Part shown: piece after piece, positions 35,301-43,188 of the stretch
How the letters are laid out: every line of letters starts with the position of its first letter
How positions within the stretch are numbered: position 1 is the first letter of the stretch
Assembly: GCA_018223035.1 (NCBI GenBank)
Contig: JAAEZD010000025.1
Location: 4,703-68,702, forward strand
DNA from: Heliomarina sp018223035
GTDB lineage: Bacteria; Pseudomonadota; Alphaproteobacteria; Rhodobacterales; Rhodobacteraceae
Length of the DNA: 64,000 nt
Reading direction: 5' to 3'
Made by a program: the position numbers and the translations under genes
Notes under the pieces: generated by a model
Seen by the model: the letters and a program-made list of their open reading frames with translations, nothing else
What the model was told of the DNA's origin: nothing
Databases searched by the model: none

Positions 35301-35452
35301 GAGCCGGTGACGTTCGGCGGCGGGATCATGATGGAATAGGTGCTTGCGCCGGGCTTGGCATTTGCTCCGGCTGTAAAGCATCCGGCCTCTTCCCAAGCCT
35401 GATAGAGACGGCTTTCCGCCTCGGCTGCATTAAAGGTGTTCTCCATGGCCAT
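32318..35452 (-). CDS. valS: Valyl-tRNA synthetase
   Basis: A 1044-residue class I synthetase, longer than the usual ~950. The ATP-binding HIGH box reads PPNVTGSLHMGHA, and the KMSKS box is KKMSKSLGNVLDPLE. The editing domain lies between them and a C-terminal coiled-coil arm (EAEKARLEKSLGKLAKELGGLRGRL) binds tRNA. An acidic insertion at about residues 520-600 accounts for the extra length. AAGGA precedes the ATG at 35452. Confidence 0.98.
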   Translation of the reverse strand: MAMENTFNAAEAESRLYQAWEEAGCFTAGANAKPGASTYSIMIPPPNVTGSLHMGHAFNNTLQDILIRWKRMQGFDVLWQPGTDHAGIATQMVTEREMAANQEPSRTEMGREKFLERVWQQKIKSRGTIIGQLKRLGASCDWSREAFTMSGAPQAPEGEDGNFHDAVIKVFVDMYEKGLIYRGKRLVNWDPHFETAISDLEVENIEVAGHMWHFKYPLADGKTYTYVEKDEDGNVTFEEERDYISIATTRPETMLGDGAVAVHPQDARYAPIVGHLCEIPVGPKEHRRLIPIITDEYPDPTFGSGAVKITGAHDFNDYAVAKRGNIPCYRLMDTRARMRSDGAPYAETASHAQEIAEGAAFSEAEIDTLNLVPDEFRGLDRFEARKLVVEQITAEGLAVMVPVEQPDPAEAFDPMDTPVMEPFVENKPIMQPFGDRSKVVIEPMLTDQWFVETDKIVGPALDAVRNGDVKILPERDEKVYFHWLENIEPWCISRQLWWGHQIPVWYGFDLENNNFRDDEGDGALDPVELGRLMSDQDLGDATDRFHCAPDFDAVSNQFADVLSGLPTPLNHARVIEVEDRETAKHALASSLAEYAETQDPTKLTYPVWRDPDVLDTWFSSGLWPIGTLGWPENTPELQKYFPTSTLITGFDIIFFWVARMMMMQYAVVGQKPFDTVYVHALVRDEKGKKMSKSLGNVLDPLELIDEYGADAVRFTLTAMAAMGRDLKLSTQRIAGYRNFGTKLWNAASYGQFRGVFEVPHADHPPAASLPLNRWIKGEIAKTREEVDTALAQFRFNDAANALYSFVWGTFCDWYLEFTKPVFDGEDTEAIAETKATYAWALDQCLILLHPIMPFITEELWGQKPRPSKLIHADWPTYTAAELVDQSADEELNWVIRLISAIRSARAQMNVPAGAHVPLVVKGFTAAARAAYQTNEALIKRFARLESLSEVDAFPKGTVALAVTGGSFGLPLADVIDVEAEKARLEKSLGKLAKELGGLRGRLNNPKFAASAPADVVEETRNNLAAREEEESKLKEALDRLKEIA

Positions 35453-35612
35453 CGTCGCGATCCTTGCAAGTTGCGCGCTTCATCTAGCGAAGCATGGCGC
35501 AAAGGGAAAGGCCACAGCCGCCTATGGGCAGTGAGTTTTCTCATGGCACAGACGCCGACACTGAGCCAGATTGTCGAAAAGCCAATAAGGTTAAGTCGGA
35601 AGGAGCAGCGAC

Positions 35613-36584
35613 ATGGCGATAAGGTCAGCGTGGAAATGCAAGAGCGACGGAACTGCCGTTGCGCTGGAGGTAGAAGGAAAAACAGCAGAAGATTTGATGC
35701 AGGGAGACGGGTTCGTCTGGATCCATCTCGAACGTCCGGCCGCAGACGGAACTGACTGGCTGAGCCATTCCGATCTCTCCTCCACCGTGTGTGAGGCGCT
35801 CGATGCACAGGAAACACGGCCGCGTTCGGTGGTCTATGGAAACGGTATCCTTATCAATCTGCGCGGGGTGAATCTTGCCGAAGGGGCTGATCCCGAAGAT
35901 ATGGTTTCTCTCCGGATATGGGTGACCAAACAGCTGGTCGTAACGGTTCAAAGGCGGCCGCTGCGTGCGGTCGATGACGTTCTGGATTCGGTCTCACGTC
36001 AGGTCGGGCCTCGGGACAGTGGTGAATTGGTCGCCCGGCTGGCTTTGCGGCTGGCGGACAGGGCCGAGCCCATCGTGGCCGAATTGAATGAAAGTATCGA
36101 TGATCTCGAAACTGAACTCGAAGATCTTGATCGCCTGCCATCGCGGGCCGAACTGGCCGAAGTCCGCCGCGTCTCGATCATGCTGCGCAGGTATATGTTT
36201 CCGCAGCGAGATGCGCTCAGTACCTTTGCAATAGAGGACATGGACTGGCTGACGGCTTTGGCCCGGGAACGCATGCGCGAAGCGACGGAACGTGTGACGC
36301 GACTTTCGGAGGAGCTGGACGCCATACGCGACCGCGCCGAAGTCGTGCAGGATCAGATCATGGACATGCGGGCAGAAGCCAGCAACAGGCAGATGCTCGT
36401 GCTGTCGGTCGTCGCTGCCATCTTTCTGCCTCTCGGGCTGATCACCGGATTGCTGGGAATCAACGTCGGCGGCATGCCGGGCTCCAATGACCCGAACGCG
36501 TTCTGGGCTGTCTGCATCATGCTGGTTGTGATTACGGCAGGTGAAATTTGGCTTTTCCGTTGGATGGGCCTGCTACGCTCATGA
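35613..36584 (+). CDS. zntB: CorA-family zinc transporter ZntB
   Basis: A 323-residue membrane transporter. A large cytoplasmic N-terminal domain (1-260, with a long coiled helix) is followed by two transmembrane helices at the C-terminus. The pore loop reads LLGINVGGMPG, with GIN rather than the GMN of CorA, as in ZntB zinc transporters. GGAG precedes the ATG. It ends convergently with the HD gene, sharing the palindrome TCATGA. Confidence 0.92.
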   Translation: MAIRSAWKCKSDGTAVALEVEGKTAEDLMQGDGFVWIHLERPAADGTDWLSHSDLSSTVCEALDAQETRPRSVVYGNGILINLRGVNLAEGADPEDMVSLRIWVTKQLVVTVQRRPLRAVDDVLDSVSRQVGPRDSGELVARLALRLADRAEPIVAELNESIDDLETELEDLDRLPSRAELAEVRRVSIMLRRYMFPQRDALSTFAIEDMDWLTALARERMREATERVTRLSEELDAIRDRAEVVQDQIMDMRAEASNRQMLVLSVVAAIFLPLGLITGLLGINVGGMPGSNDPNAFWAVCIMLVVITAGEIWLFRWMGLLRS

Positions 36585-37214
36585 GGTTTCAGCTTGTGCC
36601 GTGCGCGCTTTGGCCACGTCGGAATCAGTCAGAGGTTTCCTGACACCGTCGCAGATCACGTCCGGGTCGTATGCCGTTCGTGAGAACACGTCGCGTACCA
36701 TCGGTGCAAAAAATGAAAGGGGCAGGCTCTCGTAGTTCGGGTCAAAGCTGGATTGATCCCAACGTTCGCAGAATTCTACGCAATCGTCAAAATATGGCGC
36801 TCCGGCGTGCCGATCTCTCTTGTTCTGGTTCCCGCCAACGTGATGACCGTAATAGATCATCTGGAAGTCGGCGTGGGTCTGGACGCACCAGACGCATTGA
36901 GCGCGCAGGAACGGGCGCAAGATCGCGGCAGCGTATTCGTCGTGGTTATAAGGGGCATAGATATCGCCGATGTCGTGCAACAGCGCGGCCACCACCCAGT
37001 CGGTATCTGCGCCATCGCGCCATGCACGGGTAGCAGATTGCAGCGAGTGTTCGAGACGGGTGACCTGATAGCCAGACAGGCCTTTGTCGAGCTCCGTCAT
37101 CGCTTCGAGAAGCCGGTCAGCCGTTCCACTCGCATATTCGGTCTCGTGTTTCGTGAGAAAGTCATAGTCGTCAGGCGTGCCGTCCTTCATCGCGGTGAAA
37201 CTGACCTTGTCCAT
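36579..37214 (-). CDS. PhnZ-like HD-domain protein (possible diiron oxygenase)
   Basis: A 211-residue HD-domain protein. Candidate metal ligands are the histidine in RLEHSLQ, the HD pair in LLHDIGD, H in PYNHDEYAA and H in QTHADFQM. The GYQVTRLEHSLQSATRAWRDGADTDWVVAALLHDIGD segment resembles PhnZ and the phosphonate-operon HDIG family, where this fold holds a mixed-valent diiron centre and oxidises C-P or C-C bonds. No phosphonate genes are adjacent. GAGGTG precedes ATG 37214. Confidence 0.8.
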   Translation of the reverse strand: MDKVSFTAMKDGTPDDYDFLTKHETEYASGTADRLLEAMTELDKGLSGYQVTRLEHSLQSATRAWRDGADTDWVVAALLHDIGDIYAPYNHDEYAAAILRPFLRAQCVWCVQTHADFQMIYYGHHVGGNQNKRDRHAGAPYFDDCVEFCERWDQSSFDPNYESLPLSFFAPMVRDVFSRTAYDPDVICDGVRKPLTDSDVAKARTAQAETS

Positions 37215-37410
37215 TCTCTGCACCTCGTTTGCGTAATTTCGGACATGCGTCGGCCTTTTTCCAGAGGAAGCCGCAGCATTATGCCGAGCAGAGAGTACTG
37301 AAAGGGCAGTGTCAATTGCAGAGGAAGAAAGCCTCTGGAAACACGGGATGCAAGGCTGGACATTGCCAAGTCTGAGGTTAGTCTCCCGGCAAACGCGAAG
37401 GATGGATTTC

Positions 37411-39708
37411 ATGGAAAAATTCGGAAAGAGCCAATCGATAAAACGGTTCGAGGACACCCGTCTGCTGACCGGGCACGGCCGCTATGTCGATGATATCGTT
37501 CCCGAGGGGGCGCTCTTTACCTATGTGTTCCGCAGCCCGGTGGCGCATGCAGAAATCACTTCGCTGGACGTGTCCGATGCCCGTGAGGCGGATGGTGTAC
37601 ACATGGTGCTGACTGTCGACGACCTTGAAGTGGCAGGTGTCGATATTTCGATCTGGGGGATCGTGATTGAAAACCGTGACGGAACCAAGGCCGCGGCCCC
37701 TATGCGGCCGATGTTGGCCAAGGGACGGGTTCGGCATGTAGGTGAGCCGGTCGCCGTGGTGATCGCCGAAACCTACGATCAGGCGCGCGATGCTGCCGAG
37801 ATGATCATGTTCGAATACGAAGAGCTTCCTGTAAAGCTGGACATCAAGGCGGGCGGGCCAACTGTTCACGAAGAAGCGCCTGACAACATGGCCTATGACT
37901 TTGGGCTGGGCGATGAAGAGGCGACCGACGCGGCCTTCAAGGCCGCGGCGAGGACGGTCAGCCTTGAGATAGACGATAACCGCGTAATCGTAAATTCAAT
38001 GGAGCCGCGTGGTTGCTACGCGGAATGGGATGGCGCACAGCTGCACCTCGCATTCGGAGGGCAGGGCGTCTGGGGTATGAAATCGCAGCTCGCCAAGGCG
38101 TTTGGAATGGATGAAGCATCGGTGCGTATTACCAACCCCGATGTTGGTGGCGGTTTCGGGATGAAGGCGCCCCCTTATCCTGAGTATTATGCTGTGGCGC
38201 ATGCTGCTCGCACCTTGAAGCGGCCGGTCCGATGGATGAGCGACCGTACCGAAGCGATGCTGAGCGATCATGCTGGCCGCGACCTTGTATCGCTTGCGGA
38301 ATTGGCGTTCGACGAAAACAATCGGATCACTGCATACAGGGTGACCACACGGGCCAATATGGGGGCCTACAACTCCAATTTCGGCCAGATTATCCAGTCG
38401 AACCTTTTCGCGCGGGTCCTGATGGGAACCTACGACGTTCAGACCACGTGGATGCACACGCAGGCATTCTATACAAACACGACTCAGGTTGACGCGTATC
38501 GCGGCGCTGGACGCCCAGAAGCGATTTACGTGCTTGAACGCGTCATGGATCGCGCTGCCCGCGAGCTTGAAATTGATCCATTGGAACTTCGCCGCATCAA
38601 CTTTATCGCGCCAGACAAGTTTCCGTACAAATCCGCGACCGGCGAAAATTATGACGTGGGTGAATTCGCACGCGTCATGACGCGCGGCGCTGAGGAAGCG
38701 GACTGGGACGGTTTCGCGAAACGGCGCGAGGCGGATGAGGCCAAGGGCCTGCTGCGTGGTCGCGGCCTGAGCTATTACATCGAAAGCATTCTCGGCGATC
38801 CTTCGGAAGGCGCAAAGGTCGAATTCCAAGAGGACGGCACCGTTTCGATCTATGTCGGGACGCAGAGCAACGGACAGGGACACGAAACTGTCTATGCCAC
38901 TTTCCTTTCCGACCAGACCGGCATTCCTGTCGACATGATCCAGGTGGTGCAAGGCGATTCCGATCTGATCGCACAGGGCGGGGGTACGGGCGGGTCACGC
39001 TCGGTCACGACGCAAACCAATGCAACCCTCGCGACGGTTGCCACGATGGTCGAATCCTTTACGCCCTATCTCGCCGAGAAGATGGGTGTCGATGAGACGG
39101 ACATCACCTTTGACGAAGATGGCTTTTCCGCCCCGGGCTCGAACCTGCGCCCCACGATGATGGAAGCGGCAGAGATGGCACGGAGTGATGGGCGCACAGA
39201 ACTGCTGACGCATGAAGCGCGCGCGACCTTGCCGGGACGTTCCTATCCTAATGGCGTGCATATCGCCGAGGTCGTCATTGATCCTGAGACCGGCGAAACA
39301 AAAGTTGATCGGTACACTGTCGTCGATGATTTCGGAAACCTGATTAACCCGATGTTGGCTGAAGGTCAGGTACACGGGGGTGTTGTGCAGGGGATCGGTC
39401 AGGCGCTGATCGAACGTGTCGTGTATGATGAGGACGGGCAGCTGTTGACGGCGACCTTCATGGACTACGGCATGCCGCGGGCGGATAATTCGCCGATGAT
39501 CTCTTTCACGCCAGAGCCTGTTCCGTCCACGGCCAACCCGATGGGTATGAAAGGCTGCGGCGAAGCCGGAACGGTCGGCGCGATGGCGGCAGTTTCCAAT
39601 GCCGTGCAGGATGCTGTCTGGGACCTGGGTGTGAAGCAGGTCGATATGCCCTTCACGCCGTTACGAGTATGGGGAATGTTAAGGGATGGCCCTATCGCGG
39701 CTGAGTAA
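37411..39708 (+). CDS. Xanthine dehydrogenase/CO dehydrogenase-family molybdopterin-binding subunit (CoxL form II type)
   Basis: A 765-residue large subunit of a molybdenum hydroxylase. It has both aldehyde-oxidase-type domains; the active-site loop is AYRGAGR (residues 362-368), diagnostic of form II CoxL-like proteins, not the AYxCSFR of true CO dehydrogenase. The catalytic glutamate is in GCGEAGT near the C-terminus. I chose ATG 37411 because AAGGATGG lies at good spacing; ATG 37402 is possible. No FAD (CoxM) or Fe-S (CoxS) subunit gene is adjacent, which is unusual. Confidence 0.92.
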   Translation: MEKFGKSQSIKRFEDTRLLTGHGRYVDDIVPEGALFTYVFRSPVAHAEITSLDVSDAREADGVHMVLTVDDLEVAGVDISIWGIVIENRDGTKAAAPMRPMLAKGRVRHVGEPVAVVIAETYDQARDAAEMIMFEYEELPVKLDIKAGGPTVHEEAPDNMAYDFGLGDEEATDAAFKAAARTVSLEIDDNRVIVNSMEPRGCYAEWDGAQLHLAFGGQGVWGMKSQLAKAFGMDEASVRITNPDVGGGFGMKAPPYPEYYAVAHAARTLKRPVRWMSDRTEAMLSDHAGRDLVSLAELAFDENNRITAYRVTTRANMGAYNSNFGQIIQSNLFARVLMGTYDVQTTWMHTQAFYTNTTQVDAYRGAGRPEAIYVLERVMDRAARELEIDPLELRRINFIAPDKFPYKSATGENYDVGEFARVMTRGAEEADWDGFAKRREADEAKGLLRGRGLSYYIESILGDPSEGAKVEFQEDGTVSIYVGTQSNGQGHETVYATFLSDQTGIPVDMIQVVQGDSDLIAQGGGTGGSRSVTTQTNATLATVATMVESFTPYLAEKMGVDETDITFDEDGFSAPGSNLRPTMMEAAEMARSDGRTELLTHEARATLPGRSYPNGVHIAEVVIDPETGETKVDRYTVVDDFGNLINPMLAEGQVHGGVVQGIGQALIERVVYDEDGQLLTATFMDYGMPRADNSPMISFTPEPVPSTANPMGMKGCGEAGTVGAMAAVSNAVQDAVWDLGVKQVDMPFTPLRVWGMLRDGPIAAE

Positions 39709-40768
39709 ACGGATATTTGGATGGTTCTGGCGCGCCGAAAGACACGCTCAGTCACCAGAGATTTTTACCCGTGGTCCGCGGCTACATGTGATCATACTTG
39801 ATGGTACGCTGTCCACCTTGGAGCGGGGGCATGAAACCCACGCCGGCGTGACCTACCGTCTTTGCCGTGAGATCGGGGGGAACGTCTCTGTTTATTACGA
39901 GGCGGGCGTACAATGGCATAGCTGGCGAGGCACGCTCGACGTCTCAATGGGGCGGGGGATCAACCGGCAGATCAGGCGCGCTTATGGGTACCTCGCGTCG
40001 AGATATCGGCCAGGCGACAAGATCTTTCTGTTCGGGTATTCACGGGGTGCCTATGCCGTGCGCTCGCTCGCCGGCGTTGTCGATCGGATTGGCTTGCTCA
40101 AAGCGGAACACGCGACAGTTCGGAACATTCGAACGGCCTATCGACATTATCAGGTAACCCCTGATAGCGACAGCGCGTCGATATTTTCGTCGAAGTTTTG
40201 TCATGAGCACCTGCCCATCGAAATGGTTGGCGTTTGGGATACTGTGAAAGCGCTGGGCATGCGGTTGCCCTTTGTCTGGAAAGGGTCGGAACTGCGTCAT
40301 GCTTTCCACAACCATGAGCTGAGCCGAACGGTACAAAACGGATTCCACGCCATCGCATTGAATGAAACGCGAGAGGTCTTCACGCCGGTCATGTGGGAAA
40401 CACCCGATCACTGGGAAGGGCGTCTTGAGCAAGTGTGGTTCAGGGGCTCACATGGCGATGTGGGCGGGCAGCTTGGCGGCTTTGAGGCGGCGCGTCCCCT
40501 CGCAAATATTTCTCTGATCTGGATGCTGGAACGGGCCGAGGAATGTGGCCTGCCAATGCCTGATGGCTGGCGGTTACGGTTTTACACCGATCCAGCTGCA
40601 CCATCGGTCGGCACGTGGCGCGGCTGGGGTAAGATCTTCTTGCTCCGCAAGAACCGTATTGTCGGGATGGATCTGTCAGAGCGGATACATGAAACGGTCA
40701 AACCTGCGGACATTGCAGGGCTGGATACCGGATCCGCGCATCTCATGAACGCAAATCCGGCTGAATAG
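39686..40768 (+). CDS. DUF2235 family alpha/beta hydrolase
   Basis: A 360-residue protein with the DUF2235 layout: an opening IILDGTLST, the nucleophile motif GYSRGA (S119) and a late GSHGDVGG with the active-site Asp/His region. Many members are phospholipases (Tle1-type) in type VI secretion, but chromosomal stand-alone forms exist and no secretion genes are adjacent. It starts 23 bases inside the CoxL frame, so the two are transcribed together and probably coupled. There is no signal peptide. Confidence 0.87.
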   Translation: MALSRLSKRIFGWFWRAERHAQSPEIFTRGPRLHVIILDGTLSTLERGHETHAGVTYRLCREIGGNVSVYYEAGVQWHSWRGTLDVSMGRGINRQIRRAYGYLASRYRPGDKIFLFGYSRGAYAVRSLAGVVDRIGLLKAEHATVRNIRTAYRHYQVTPDSDSASIFSSKFCHEHLPIEMVGVWDTVKALGMRLPFVWKGSELRHAFHNHELSRTVQNGFHAIALNETREVFTPVMWETPDHWEGRLEQVWFRGSHGDVGGQLGGFEAARPLANISLIWMLERAEECGLPMPDGWRLRFYTDPAAPSVGTWRGWGKIFLLRKNRIVGMDLSERIHETVKPADIAGLDTGSAHLMNANPAE

Positions 40769-40782
40769 GAACGGCTTTCGCT

Positions 40783-41268
40783 CTACTTGCCGCTCAGTTT
40801 CATGACGATGCAGGTGGTAGAGCCTGTCGCGTAAAGTTTTCCGTCCGAAACTCCCCGGATTTCACCATGGGCGATACCGGTCGAGCGGCCGACATGATCG
40901 GTGATGCCGACGCAATCCACCAGCGTGCCCAAGGGAATCGGGCGAATGATATTCACCTTGTATTCCAGTGTCGTGTAGGTCGACCCTTGCGGGATCCGGG
41001 TCATGACGGCACATGCCATCGCGCTGTCGAGAATCGTTCCGTACCAACCGCCATGCACGGTTCCGAGAGGATTGGTCATGCTAAATTCGGGCGACCCCTG
41101 AAACACGACACGACCATCTTCGACGGAAGTCAGTGTAAAGTTCAGCAATCCTGCGATAGGTGCACCGGCGAATTCGCCCTCTTGAATGCGTTTCATGAAT
41201 TCAAGACCAGAAACGCCGAGGGCTTCCTCGGCGCTTGGCAGTTCTTCAAGCTTCTCGGCTATCTTCAT
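40783..41268 (-). CDS. PaaI-family hotdog thioesterase
   Basis: A 161-residue hotdog protein. The catalytic-helix region is NPLGTVHGGWYGTILDSAMACAVM. It is a second PaaI-like paralogue in the window (the other is at 52) and the two share only the family core. The substrate is unknown. It lies just downstream of metF on the same strand in tandem but separated by 53 bases. Confidence 0.88.
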   Translation of the reverse strand: MKIAEKLEELPSAEEALGVSGLEFMKRIQEGEFAGAPIAGLLNFTLTSVEDGRVVFQGSPEFSMTNPLGTVHGGWYGTILDSAMACAVMTRIPQGSTYTTLEYKVNIIRPIPLGTLVDCVGITDHVGRSTGIAHGEIRGVSDGKLYATGSTTCIVMKLSGK

Positions 41269-41321
41269 TTTCGTTCTCCCGCTTGACTGAACGCTAGCAG
41301 GAGAACCTTTGTGCGCAACAC

Positions 41322-42188
41322 TTACGCGACGTTTTCAAGTACGACTTTCGGTGTCACGCCAATCGCATGGCAAACATCACGGGTCAGTTCCGGACGGTTC
41401 AGCGTATAGAAGTGCAGCGAGTCGACGCCTTCTGCGAGAAGTTCGCTGCACAGTTCTGTGCAAAGCGCCGTGGCAAGAAGATCTTCGCGACCGTCGCGGA
41501 GGGCGGTTTCGAAAGCGGCCTCTACCCATTCTGGAATTACGGTGCCGCAAGCCCGAGCGAATTTCGACGCGCCTTTCCAGTTTTCGATCGGCAGGATGCC
41601 GGGAACGATAGGCTTGTCGATTCCTGCTTTGACACATGCGTCACGGAAGCGAAGGAAAGTCTCGGCCTCGAAGAAGAATTGGGTCAGGGCTTCATCAGCG
41701 CCTGCGTCGAGCTTGGCTTTCAGCCAGTCGATGTCCGCCTGCTGATCAGCCGCTTCGGGGTGCTTGTCAGGATAAGCGCCGACGCGGATGGTGAACTTGT
41801 TGCGTGCCGAAAGCGCCTCGATCAGTTCGACCGAATTGGCAAAACCGCCAGGATGAACCTTGAAAGCACCGGTGCCTTTCGGCGGATCGCCGCGAAGAGC
41901 CACGATTTCGCTGACACCTGCCTCTGCGAAGCCATCCGCAATGGCAAGCGTTTCTTCCTTGGTGGCGTTGACGCATGTGAGGTGCGCGGCGACATTGAGA
42001 CCCGAGGATTTATGCAGCGTGCCAACGGCTTCGCGTGTGAGATCACGAGTGGTGCCGCCTGCGCCATACGTGACTGACACGAAACGAGGATCCAGCGGAG
42101 CAAGGGTCTGAACCGTGTCCCACAGCCGGAACGAAGCCGCCAATGTCTGCGGCGGAAAAAATTCGAAAGAAACAGTCGGAGCGGTCAT
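41322..42188 (-). CDS. metF: 5,10-methylenetetrahydrofolate reductase
   Basis: A 288-residue FAD TIM-barrel enzyme that reduces methylene-THF to methyl-THF for methionine synthesis. Motifs include SFEFFPPQT, the SVTYGAGG folate/FAD segment and ALRGDPPKG. I chose ATG 42188 with GAGG seven bases upstream; the adjacent ATG at 42191 is equally possible. It is divergent from a LysR regulator, and a MetR-type site lies between them. Confidence 0.95.
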   Translation of the reverse strand: MTAPTVSFEFFPPQTLAASFRLWDTVQTLAPLDPRFVSVTYGAGGTTRDLTREAVGTLHKSSGLNVAAHLTCVNATKEETLAIADGFAEAGVSEIVALRGDPPKGTGAFKVHPGGFANSVELIEALSARNKFTIRVGAYPDKHPEAADQQADIDWLKAKLDAGADEALTQFFFEAETFLRFRDACVKAGIDKPIVPGILPIENWKGASKFARACGTVIPEWVEAAFETALRDGREDLLATALCTELCSELLAEGVDSLHFYTLNRPELTRDVCHAIGVTPKVVLENVA

Positions 42189-42232
42189 CATCAATCCTCT
42201 TGGTTTCGACTCTTGTCGCATATAGTGCAATG

Positions 42233-42245
42233 TGAGACAATTTCA
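42233..42245. promoter_or_regulatory. Candidate MetR binding site between metF and the LysR gene
   Basis: TGAGACAATTTCA differs at one position from the enterobacterial MetR consensus TGAAnnnnnTTCA. It lies 45 bases before the metF start and 35 bases before the regulator start. A nearby CTCA-n9-TGAG inverted repeat (42251-42267) may be a second half-site pair. Confidence 0.5.
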
Positions 42246-42279
42246 TAATTCTCAACTACAACATGAGTTCCATAGCAGT

Positions 42280-43185
42280 ATGCATTTAGAGTTTCGCCAT
42301 CTGCGCACGATCCAAGCCATCCACGAAGCGGGGGGGCTGGCCCGTGCCGCTGACAAGCTGAACATCACGCAAAGCGCGTTGAGCCATCAGATTAAAGGTT
42401 TGGAGGAACAGGCGGGCGTGGAGCTCTTCGTGCGGCGTTCAAAGCCGATGACCCTGTCCGCCGCCGGGTTCAGGTTGTTGCGACTTGCAGAGCAGGTCCT
42501 GCCTCAGGTCGAAGCAACATTGGCAGAGTTCGGTAACTTGAGAAGCGGCAAAACCGGCCGTTTGCATATCGCAATCGAGTGCCATGCCTGTTTCGAATGG
42601 CTCTTTCCTGTGCTTGAAGGGTTCCGCAAAGAGTGGATGGATGTGGACGTCGACATCCGTCCGGGTCTGGCATTCGATGCGCTGCCGGCGTTGATGAAGG
42701 AAGATGTCGATCTTGTGGTCTCTTCCGACCCGGAAGACCTGCCCGGTATCGAGTTCATCGAATTGTTTGATTATGCGCCGGTCTTTGTGGCGTCGTCACA
42801 ACATCCGCTGGCCTCCAAACCCTATGTCGAAGCGGCGGATTTTCGGGGCCAAACGCTGATCACCTATCCGGTCGAGCGTTCGCGGCTGGACGTGTTCAGC
42901 CAATTGCTGATCCCGGCAAAAGTTGAACCCGCCGCCATACGTCAGGTCGAATTGACTGCAGTAATACTCCTCCTTGTGGCCTCCAATCGCGGCGTGTCCG
43001 TTCTGCCTGACTGGGTGGTACGTGAGGTAAAGTATTCTTCTGACTATGTTACGCGCCCATTGACAGATAAAGGAATTAAAAGGCGTTTGTATGCCGCCGT
43101 GCGCAGCGAGGATCGTGAAAAGCCTTTCATGCGCATGTTGATTGATCTGGCCCGCGTAGAGGCGCGGAAACTACAAGAGGCGTAA
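42280..43185 (+). CDS. LysR-family regulator, MetR-like
   Basis: A 301-residue LysR regulator: N-terminal winged HTH (MHLEFRHLRTIQAIHEAGGLARAADKLNITQSALSHQIKGLEEQ) and a periplasmic-binding-protein-like effector domain. Divergence from metF and the candidate site between them point to MetR, which activates met genes with homocysteine as co-effector. The start at 42280 gives the usual length; a longer frame from 42232 is unlikely. It is followed 3 bases later by the PanE-like gene. Confidence 0.87.
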   Translation: MHLEFRHLRTIQAIHEAGGLARAADKLNITQSALSHQIKGLEEQAGVELFVRRSKPMTLSAAGFRLLRLAEQVLPQVEATLAEFGNLRSGKTGRLHIAIECHACFEWLFPVLEGFRKEWMDVDVDIRPGLAFDALPALMKEDVDLVVSSDPEDLPGIEFIELFDYAPVFVASSQHPLASKPYVEAADFRGQTLITYPVERSRLDVFSQLLIPAKVEPAAIRQVELTAVILLLVASNRGVSVLPDWVVREVKYSSDYVTRPLTDKGIKRRLYAAVRSEDREKPFMRMLIDLARVEARKLQEA

Positions 43186-43188
43186 AGA

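Noticed and set aside
39686..40768. Type VI secretion effector module
   Set aside because: DUF2235 proteins can be Tle1 effectors, but no VgrG, PAAR, adaptor or immunity gene is nearby.
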